From the IMG/VR virus record IMGVR_UViG_3300037883_000323, positions 1 through 33,213 of that record: 33,213 nucleotides of DNA. One strand, 5' to 3'. Made by a program: the position numbers and the translations under genes. Positions 17,264 through 22,155 of the stretch are shown here, piece after piece (positions within the stretch are counted from its first letter, which is position 1; each line of letters opens with the position of its first letter). The notes below the pieces were generated by a model that was not told the DNA's origin, did not search any database, and was given only the letters and a program-made list of their open reading frames with translations. The DNA comes from a virus.

Positions 17264-17303
17264 TGTGTGCCACGGCACAAGGCACCTTGTGACGTGGCAC
17301 ACA
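17264..17303. repeat. 40-bp near-perfect palindrome
   Basis: The outer arms TGTGTGCCACG (17264-17274) and CGTGGCACACA (17293-17303) match over all 11 bases. After one G/A mismatch, the inner arms CACAAGG (17276-17282) and CCTTGTG (17285-17291) match over 7 bases. No T-run follows on either strand. It lies between two small membrane protein genes, about 50 bases upstream of the start of the two-helix one. It may be an RNA hairpin in the late mRNA, a protein site or a cruciform. Confidence 0.85.
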
Positions 17304-17364
17304 CACTTGTTGGGCCTGTGGGGTATCCAGGCCATTTTTCTAAGTAGAACGCCCTAATCCCAGA

Positions 17365-17562
17365 TCACCCGAAAATCTCATCCAGCCTGTGCTTGGCCCC
17401 GGCCTTCAGCTTTTTCCATTCGTTTTTGGCCTCAGTGAACGCCTTTTGGGCGTCCAATTTCGCCTCGTTGGCTGTGTTGACGACTCGTTGCTTGAAAAAC
17501 ATGCCAGCGCCGAAGCACACGAGGCATGCGATACACACAATTGCAAATTCCGTGAATGTCAT
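17365..17562 (-). CDS. Small single-helix membrane protein
   Basis: The 65-residue protein has one N-terminal membrane helix (about 5-23, EFAIVCIACLVCFGAGMFF) and a basic, helical C-terminal part. The size and form fit small holin-like or accessory lysis proteins, and it sits between a spanin-like gene and another membrane gene. It has no distinctive motif, so lysis is only inferred. The start is ATG with AAAGGAG eleven bases upstream. A stable hairpin lies directly before the ribosome binding site. Confidence 0.72.
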   Translation of the reverse strand: MTFTEFAIVCIACLVCFGAGMFFKQRVVNTANEAKLDAQKAFTEAKNEWKKLKAGAKHRLDEIFG

Positions 17563-17584
17563 TTTGGGAAATTCTCCTTTTTTT

Positions 17585-17615
17585 AACTGAGCCGCCAGGC
17601 CCAGGCAGCTCAGTT
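17585..17615 (-). other. 12-bp stem-loop upstream of small membrane gene
   Basis: In the late mRNA the arms AACTGAGCTGCC and GGCGGCTCAGTT pair over 12 positions (one is a T-G wobble) around a seven-base loop. An A-run and the AAGGAG of the 65-residue gene follow directly, so it is not a U-tract terminator. It may protect or shape the leader of that gene. Confidence 0.6.
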
Positions 17616-17696
17616 CTTGTCAACGTCGCCTGTCACAACTCCGAATTGGGAATCGTGAGCCTTGGCAGGACTTTCGATTAGTCCTTTCGGCAGCAT
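17610..17696 (-). CDS. Possible 28-residue protein
   Basis: Nine bases after the stop of the spanin-like gene an ATG opens a 28-codon frame reading MLPKGLIESPAKAHDSQFGV and ending DVDKN. GGAGGAG touches the ATG, which is closer than an efficient site would be. Its stop lies inside the following hairpin. It has no membrane helix and no cysteine, so it is not an outer-membrane spanin. It may be a leader peptide or chance. Confidence 0.28.
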   Translation of the reverse strand: MLPKGLIESPAKAHDSQFGVVTGDVDKN

Positions 17697-17705
17697 CTCC
17701 TCCGC

Positions 17706-18446
17706 TTACTTCTCCTTCTTGCCAAACAATTCCTGAGGATCTGGGTACGGCAATTTCTTGGGCTTACCCTTGCGCCCTAGCGTGAATAAGGAAATAAGCC
17801 GATTTCCTTTCTTAGGAAACGCGTTGAAAATTTGCACGTAAGACTGCTCGACCCGCGTGGTATACGCTCCCAGGGCCGCGAACTTATCGTTGAGCGCCTG
17901 GACTTCCTTGTGCATCTGAGCAATCTGCCCGCCGAGCGCTTCCGCCTGGTCGGAGTGCGCGGCGCTCTCTGCCTGACAGCTTGGACGATCTACCAGCAAG
18001 CACTGCGCAATTTCGCGTTCTTCGCTTGCCGTGTAGCCAGTAGATAGATTGCCGGGCGCACGTCCCAGTGCCGCCGCGATTTTTCCGTGCAGGTCTGGGT
18101 CGGAAGTTTTAGCCAGGCTTGCCGCCGCCACCGATTTTTGCTGGCTGATATTTGCGAGTGTCTGTAACGTCTCGATCTCCCGCGCTCGGTCCGCCTGTCG
18201 ATCCTTCTCATACTGCGCGATTTTTTCATTCAGATCGCCGAGCTTGACTTCAAATTCCTGCTTGGCCTGGACACGAAGCTTTTCCGCATCTGCCTTCATG
18301 TCCTGCGCTGCCGCTTGCCTGCCTTCGTCTTTGCCCGCTTCTTTGGCCTTGTGCAGCTCATAGCCGGCAATGCCGCCCAGAATTACGGCGACAACCAGGC
18401 CGATGCCGATCTTGCGTACTAGCGGAATAGCAAAGAATGCTCCCAT
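17706..18446 (-). CDS. Inner-membrane coiled-coil protein, spanin-like
   Basis: From the ATG at 18446 (GAGGTGA just upstream) the product has 246 residues. One N-terminal membrane helix (about 8-27, VRKIGIGLVVAVILGG) precedes a long charged coiled coil (30-110). A region with two cysteines (ECLL-type AQCLLVDRPSCQ) follows, then a second coiled coil and a basic, proline-containing tail. This is the layout of an i-spanin-type lysis protein, but it is longer than Rz and no outer-membrane partner is seen. The frame is open 113 codons further upstream, but that part overlaps the preceding 91-residue gene in another frame and looks unnatural. Confidence 0.7.
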   Translation of the reverse strand: MGAFFAIPLVRKIGIGLVVAVILGGIAGYELHKAKEAGKDEGRQAAAQDMKADAEKLRVQAKQEFEVKLGDLNEKIAQYEKDRQADRAREIETLQTLANISQQKSVAAASLAKTSDPDLHGKIAAALGRAPGNLSTGYTASEEREIAQCLLVDRPSCQAESAAHSDQAEALGGQIAQMHKEVQALNDKFAALGAYTTRVEQSYVQIFNAFPKKGNRLISLFTLGRKGKPKKLPYPDPQELFGKKEK

Positions 18447-18463
18447 CACTTCACCTCGGCTTC

Positions 18464-18739
18464 TTAACGAACCAACTGCAACGCGCGAGCAGGCTTTCTT
18501 CCGCCACGCGCTGCAGTACGCCTGTCGCGGCGATCCTGCTCCCGCTGCTGAAATCGATAATTCATGACGTTGCCGGCCATCTCGGATTCCTCTGCGGTGA
18601 GCGGCCCGCGCCCAGCTCGCGTCAGCCTGAAGCTGATCTCGCACAACAAGCGCGTCCGCATCCTGTCGCTTCCATCGTTCAGGCTGCCTAACGCTTGCGC
18701 CAAATCCAGGTCGGTGAATTTCGACAGCGGCCAGTTCAT
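18464..18739 (-). CDS. Small basic hypothetical protein
   Basis: This 91-residue protein begins MNWPLSKFTDLDLAQALGSL and has a helical first half, then a segment PLTAEESEMAGNVMNYRFQQ, and a very Arg-rich C-terminus (REQDRRDRRTAARGGRKPAR) likely to bind nucleic acid. It ends 17 bases before the spanin-like gene. The ATG has no recognisable ribosome binding site. Its natural-looking composition makes it the better choice over the overlapping frame in this stretch. Function unknown. Confidence 0.6.
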   Translation of the reverse strand: MNWPLSKFTDLDLAQALGSLNDGSDRMRTRLLCEISFRLTRAGRGPLTAEESEMAGNVMNYRFQQREQDRRDRRTAARGGRKPARALQLVR

Positions 18740-19045
18740 TTTTGTTTTGTGGGAAAGTTGAAAACGGCAAAACCGAGCAGCGCACCTTTTTGACCTGAGT
18801 ATTTGGTAGGACTCAAAGAAGACTGCGCCGCTCGTTTTTGCGCGCCTTCACTCTCAGGACGAACCTTAACTCAGAGCTGCTGAATCTGGTGTCCGGTTTG
18901 GCGGACTTTGTGCTCTTTTTGCCTTTGGAAGGTTTGGTAGATTTGGATGGTTTTTACGAGGTTAGAAGTGTCCGCAGTGTAATTCACCGCTGCCCGCTTG
19001 TATACGATTCATTTGATGTAAGAGTTGATGCGCTTAAGGCCATGG
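18740..19045. other. 306-base stretch without a convincing gene
   Basis: No frame here has both a start site and a natural composition. On the minus strand a GTG-started frame of about 37 codons exists without a ribosome binding site. A 72-codon frame on the plus strand runs against all neighbours. No clear promoter, terminator hairpin or RNA gene is visible. It may be the remnant of a gene, or a leader of the lysis and head operon. Confidence 0.5.
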
Positions 19046-19468
19046 TTAATTGGTAAGCCCAGCAGCATCGATAATCGCTTTTCTCTGTCGTGTTCTTGTC
19101 GAGACGCATTCAGACACGTTACCAACGTGCGCTGTCAGATCGATATGGCAAGCCCCTATGGTATCTTGAAGAGAAATTAAAGACAGAGCTACAGCGCTCT
19201 CTCTTTTGTTTGCGGCTATCCTCTTCGCTTTACCAAGCATCTCCATACACCTCATGTCCTGGGGCAGGAATATAGAATCCGGTTTATCCTCCACGGACAT
19301 TAGAGCATCGAGGCAGCCCAATCCATCCTCAGCTATCACTCGGAACTGTTGGCTTATCGTCAGCTTTTTGTCACTCATCAACGCCTCTGCTGCTGCCACG
19401 GGATCGCCACTTGTGGGCTGCTGGAACAACGCTGTAGCTATGAGCAGTGTGGCAATGGAAAGCATCAT
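19046..19468 (-). CDS. Secreted hypothetical protein
   Basis: The 140-residue protein has a short signal peptide (MMLSIATLLIATALFQQPTSG) and a mature helical part with four cysteines (about 52, 74, 107 and 120) that could form two disulphides outside the cytoplasm. It is preceded by AAGGAG about 12 bases before tandem ATG codons. It lies in an accessory block between the control region and the lysis-like genes. I recognise no family. A role in the envelope, such as lysogenic conversion or lysis control, is speculative. Confidence 0.72.
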   Translation of the reverse strand: MMLSIATLLIATALFQQPTSGDPVAAAEALMSDKKLTISQQFRVIAEDGLGCLDALMSVEDKPDSIFLPQDMRCMEMLGKAKRIAANKRESAVALSLISLQDTIGACHIDLTAHVGNVSECVSTRTRQRKAIIDAAGLTN

Positions 19469-19604
19469 CGGTTAAATTGTCTCCTTTTTTATCGAATCGG
19501 CGGTGCCCAAACGTTTCACAAATTCTTATTTGCAGCCCTTAAATCTGGGAATATGGGAGACTCGATGCACAAACTTCGAAAACGGGGGTAGTCACCAGAT
19601 CCCA

Positions 19605-20171
19605 CTAGCGGGGCTTCCCTTTGTGGTGTCTGCGCTCTAGGCATTCCTCGATTTCCACAGAGGTAGCCATTCTGAACTTATTGCCTTGCTCTCTAACGAT
19701 TAAGGGTTTGCCAGCGTTGCCCTTGGCATGGGTAGCATGGCGACCAATTCCGATTGCAGCAAATCTGAGCAATTCTTTTTCTTTGTGCCTTCTCTCATCT
19801 GGATTCTCAGTCGCCCTTACTTGAGCCTGATCAGACCGCCGATAACCTAGTCGAAGCGCCTCAGCCGCAATCTCCTTGCCTGTTAGGCTTCTCCCACCTT
19901 TGAGGATGATGGGAAGTAAGTCGGCAAGCCTATCGCTTTGAGCATCGTCAATAGAGACTACTTGTGGCCCCGGGTCCTGCCCTTTAAGCGCGCGTATAGC
20001 ATCTTCGATCCTCGCTACGCCAGCAAGGAGGCGTTGGGCGCTTTTAATCTGAGGTTTCTTTCTTTCCAGCCAAGCCTCAAGCGCCTCCACGCCGGAATCG
20101 AGAGGAATGTTTTCGTCCTGCTCCACATGCTTCATGATCGCATTCACAGCGAACCACCGATTCTCATGCAC
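19605..20171 (-). CDS. Hypothetical protein with a HARE-HTH-like segment
   Basis: The 188-residue product has a helical N-terminal half and a segment SLTGKEIAAEALRLGYR (about 94-110) followed by a basic stretch and LIVREQGNKFRMA. This looks like the winged-helix pattern of HARE-HTH domains, which occur in restriction and chromatin proteins. The match is only visual. The likely start is a GTG overlapping the previous gene by 28 bases, with GGAG 13 bases upstream; an ATG twelve codons later is possible. A DNA-binding accessory role is inferred. Confidence 0.65.
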   Translation of the reverse strand: MHENRWFAVNAIMKHVEQDENIPLDSGVEALEAWLERKKPQIKSAQRLLAGVARIEDAIRALKGQDPGPQVVSIDDAQSDRLADLLPIILKGGRSLTGKEIAAEALRLGYRRSDQAQVRATENPDERRHKEKELLRFAAIGIGRHATHAKGNAGKPLIVREQGNKFRMATSVEIEECLERRHHKGKPR

Positions 20172-20512
20172 GTACCCGGTCGGTGCTCCAAAAAAACGGC
20201 GGCGGTCAAGTCCCTGAGTGCCCTATATGCCCTTATGATTTTCTTAAATTTTTCTAAAGATGGCGCGGTCTGAAATTTATCACATCTGTGGATTAATTTC
20301 ATAGCGTTTGCCCGTACATCCCCAAGTTCGTCCTCTGGGTCGCCCAAACCCACATCTGTAATGGCCAATATCGTCCTGGCGTTGTGGACTATTTCCGCGA
20401 CTGTCGCATTGAAATCGCATCGCTGAATTTCAAATTTTACAGGCCTGAGCTCGTTGATCAGTCTATCTATACTTTCTTGCTCTTGCCTTTCAACTAATCC
20501 GTGTTTAGGCAT
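20144..20512 (-). CDS. Hypothetical helical protein
   Basis: From the ATG at 20512 (GAGGTG 11 bases upstream) the product has 122 residues. It is almost wholly helical (SIDRLINELRPVKFEIQR, then TVAEIVHNARTILAI and LEKFKKIIRAYRALRD). No membrane segment, HTH or catalytic motif is seen. It lies between the seven-helix membrane protein gene and the HARE-HTH-like gene. The frame also opens at a TTG three codons earlier. Function unknown; a small dimeric or partner protein is possible. Confidence 0.65.
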   Translation of the reverse strand: MPKHGLVERQEQESIDRLINELRPVKFEIQRCDFNATVAEIVHNARTILAITDVGLGDPEDELGDVRANAMKLIHRCDKFQTAPSLEKFKKIIRAYRALRDLTAAVFLEHRPGTCMRIGGSL

Positions 20513-20527
20513 CGGAATCAAAACACC

Positions 20528-21316
20528 TCAGCGATCTGCAGGTACGCCTGCGATTCCTGAATCTATTGCAGCTTCTACGACATTCTGAAATTCAGCACGT
20601 ACGCGAGATCTGATCGTGGCGGAAAGAGTAAGTCGTTTTTCTGGGATGGCAAAGCATTTGCACCAGAGCAAAAGAGATGTCAGGTATCCGCATTGCTGAA
20701 TAATAGTTAGTATTTCTGCCGCTGTCTTTGCACATCTGCCTTTGAGGAGCAAGCAAATAAAATCGATGCTCAAAGTCAGGACAAGCCCGTACAGGATTCC
20801 CGCAGGATATCTTCTCCAAGTTACTCCCCAATGGCGAGAGTAAAAAGCAATAATCCAAAGCGTGGAAACGATTCCCGCTAAAGCGACGGCCTCAGCGGTA
20901 CGCAAAGAGTTGTAGAGCGGTGCCAGGGATCGAGCGTGCCAGAGCAGCCCAATCAAAATACAGCTTGGGTAAGTAAACGCCAACATGACCCAAAGTTTGT
21001 TGGCTACGACCGGAGGCCTTGACCGAGATGGTCCGTACACTTTTAGGAATAATTCAACAGGCACCGCGATAAGAACGGCAATACACAGAAATGAAACACA
21101 GTAGTAGACAATTGCCATGTTCTCACGCGTGAAAAACCTATACGCGAATACTGCAACGAGGTTCGCTGCTGTGGCAACCATCACGAAGACGCTAAAGAAG
21201 GGATAGGTCTTCCACACCTTGTTCCTTGCGACATTGAATAGGAGGAGTAGTTGGCCAATGATGACTAGCGGCCACGTAGCATAAATTACCAAAACAAGAA
21301 TGTCTTGACTCAACAT
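20528..21316 (-). CDS. Seven-helix membrane protein, accessory gene
   Basis: From the ATG at 21316, preceded by AGAGGTAG, the product has 262 residues with about seven membrane helices (near 5-27, 38-59, 68-92, 107-124, 138-157, 172-190 and 200-220) and a soluble C-terminal tail. The motifs YPFFSVFV and VELFLKVYGPSRSRPP resemble a membrane family I recall as repeated in Acidobacteriota genomes, of unknown function. As the second gene of the leftward transcript it is a candidate lysogenic-conversion or superinfection gene. The frame opens 37 codons further upstream, but that part overlaps the 59-residue gene. Confidence 0.72.
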   Translation of the reverse strand: MLSQDILVLVIYATWPLVIIGQLLLLFNVARNKVWKTYPFFSVFVMVATAANLVAVFAYRFFTRENMAIVYYCVSFLCIAVLIAVPVELFLKVYGPSRSRPPVVANKLWVMLAFTYPSCILIGLLWHARSLAPLYNSLRTAEAVALAGIVSTLWIIAFYSRHWGVTWRRYPAGILYGLVLTLSIDFICLLLKGRCAKTAAEILTIIQQCGYLTSLLLWCKCFAIPEKRLTLSATIRSRVRAEFQNVVEAAIDSGIAGVPADR

Positions 21317-21377
21317 GGGGCTACCTCTCTTGTAAAAAACGAAGAAGTAACCCCGATTGTATAGCGCGAATGAATCG

Positions 21378-21557
21378 TTATCGAGGGCGACCAGGACCAC
21401 ACAGCGGGGGGCAATCTGGAATGCCACAGCAAATTTTTGAGGTTTCTAATATTTCTTTGGTTTGCTCGTGGCGCATGTTCGCACTCTGATACTCGGCTGT
21501 AGCCAACATTGTTCCCAGAACGATTATTGAAAAGAGTAACAGCCTTACGGTTTTCAT
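21378..21557 (-). CDS. Small secreted cysteine-rich protein
   Basis: This 59-residue gene is the first one leftward from the control region. The ATG at 21557 has a near-ideal ribosome binding site (AAGGAG, 8-9 bases upstream). Residues 1-21 form a signal peptide (MKTVRLLLFSIIVLGTMLATA). The mature part is about 38 residues and ends in a Cys/Pro-rich segment (ICCGIPDCPPLCGPG) with four cysteines. A hairpin GGCGC/GCGCC sits just before the ribosome binding site. Function unknown; a small envelope or secreted peptide expressed from the leftward promoter is likely. It lies in another frame than the longer open frame across this region, which has no good start. Confidence 0.72.
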   Translation of the reverse strand: MKTVRLLLFSIIVLGTMLATAEYQSANMRHEQTKEILETSKICCGIPDCPPLCGPGRPR

Positions 21558-21642
21558 TTAACTCTCCTTCATGGCGCTGTTGCGCCTGGAAGGATTGTAT
21601 ATCCATCTGCATTATTGCTCTCGCTCTCTTACCTTTGATCTT

Positions 21643-21673
21643 CAGATTATCTGATCTGCATGTGAATCAGATT
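21643..21673. promoter_or_regulatory. Operator cluster at the leftward promoter
   Basis: The stretch holds CAGATTATCTG (21643-21653, CAGAT/ATCTG inverted repeat) and AATCAGATT (21665-21673, AATC/GATT inverted repeat), with GATCTG between them. AATCAGATT recurs exactly at the rightward promoter. It lies just downstream of the leftward -10 box, where a bound protein would block transcription. Confidence 0.65.
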
Positions 21674-21674
21674 T

Positions 21675-21703
21675 AAAATATTAGCTCGCCTTCCAGGAGT
21701 CAA
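21675..21703 (-). promoter_or_regulatory. Leftward sigma70-type promoter
   Basis: On the minus strand TTGACT (21698-21703) and TATTTT (21675-21680) are separated by exactly 17 bases. A-tracts lie upstream. The start would be near 21668, inside the operator, with a leader of about 110 bases before the 59-residue gene. Confidence 0.65.
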
Positions 21704-21729
21704 TAAAAAATCGAAAAAAACTAAAAAAT
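21704..21729. promoter_or_regulatory. A-tract spacer between divergent promoters
   Basis: Three A-runs of 6-7 bases are spaced about 9-10 bases apart between the two -35 boxes. Such phased tracts bend DNA and act as UP elements for RNA polymerase; here one tract set could serve both promoters. Confidence 0.5.
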
Positions 21730-21734
21730 AACCA

Positions 21735-21762
21735 TTGACACCCCGCTATTTTAAGTTAGTAT
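21735..21762 (+). promoter_or_regulatory. Rightward early promoter
   Basis: TTGACA (21735-21740), a perfect -35 box, is followed after 16 bases by TAGTAT (21757-21762). It points at the 75-residue regulator and the transposition genes. The start falls at about 21769, on the operator. Confidence 0.7.
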
Positions 21763-21768
21763 CATTGG

Positions 21769-21783
21769 AATCTGAATCAGATT
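21769..21783. promoter_or_regulatory. Operator at the rightward promoter
   Basis: AATCTG-AAT-CAGATT is a 6+3+6 inverted repeat and contains the AATCAGATT word shared with the leftward operator. It covers the expected start site of the early transcript. The 75-residue winged-helix protein is the obvious candidate to bind it. Confidence 0.65.
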
Positions 21784-21789
21784 AAATAA

Positions 21790-21809
21790 GATCAGATCAA
21801 ATCAAATCA
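21790..21809 (+). repeat. Four tandem RATCA repeats before the regulator start
   Basis: GATCA, GATCA, AATCA, AATCA stand in a row directly before and into the ATG at 21809. They fill the space where a ribosome binding site should be, and none is present. They share the ATCA core of the operators and could extend protein binding. Confidence 0.55.
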
Positions 21810-22036
21810 TGAAAAACCATCGAAAACCAAGACGCAGATTGTCCCCTTCTGAGCTTGAGTGCTACAAGGCCCTCAAAGCCTTAATGAACGAAGACCAGTT
21901 GGCAGAGATCGGCCAAAAAGAAATTGCCCAGCGTCTCAACTGCACCGTCTCTCGGATCAGCCAGATACTCGCGAGCCTAAAGAAAAAGGGTTACGTTCAG
22001 CGCACTCGACGCCCAGTTGAAGTAATCACGCCCTAA
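21809..22036 (+). CDS. Winged-helix early regulator (Ner position)
   Basis: The 75-residue protein is basic at both ends and contains one winged-helix domain: ELECYKALKALMNEDQ, then EIAQRLNCTVSRISQILASLKKKGYVQRT (about 38-66), the typical HTH plus wing of MarR/GntR-like repressors. It is the first gene of the early operon, directly before the transposase, which is the place of Ner in Mu. It probably binds the AATCAGATT operators and controls both divergent promoters. No separate repressor of the Mu c or lambda cI type is visible, so it might be the lysogeny regulator itself. It has no ribosome binding site, which suggests low expression. Confidence 0.8.
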   Translation: MKNHRKPRRRLSPSELECYKALKALMNEDQLAEIGQKEIAQRLNCTVSRISQILASLKKKGYVQRTRRPVEVITP

Positions 22037-22068
22037 CGCCTTGCTTCGCTCGGAGTGCGGAAAAGCTT

Positions 22069-22155
22069 ATGCCAATAGCCTCTTCATCATCCTCAAAGAG
22101 TATCGAGATTTCCCAGCTTCGCGCCAGGTGTCAGCAGACCGAGGTGCAGCAATGA
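22069..22155 (+). CDS. Possible 28-residue leader peptide before transposase
   Basis: A 28-codon frame starts at ATG 22069 (MPIASSSSSKSIEISQLR) and its TGA overlaps the transposase ATG as ATGA. No convincing ribosome binding site precedes it. If translated it would couple transposase synthesis to its own. The GAGGTG for the transposase lies within it. Confidence 0.25.
   Translation: MPIASSSSSKSIEISQLRARCQQTEVQQ

Noticed and set aside
18447-18785. N-terminal extension of the spanin-like frame by 113 codons
   Set aside because: The extension has no family-like content, overlaps a better 91-residue frame, and the internal ATG at 18446 has a ribosome site followed by a membrane helix.
18800-19020. 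Minus-strand GTG frame of about 37 codons and plus-strand 72-codon frame
   Set aside because: No ribosome binding sites, no motifs, and the plus frame runs against the operon.
21310-21612. Minus-strand frame of 100 codons over the 59-residue secreted gene
   Set aside because: Starts upstream without a ribosome site and lacks natural composition; the overlapping 59-codon frame has a strong site and a signal peptide.
21643-21673. CRISPR-like or phage-end repeats near the control region
   Set aside because: The repeats are few, short and placed on promoters; operators explain them better.
22041-22151. 37-codon extension of the transposase to a TTG
   Set aside because: The ATG at 22152 has GAGGTG and gives a length and N-terminus that fit MuA.
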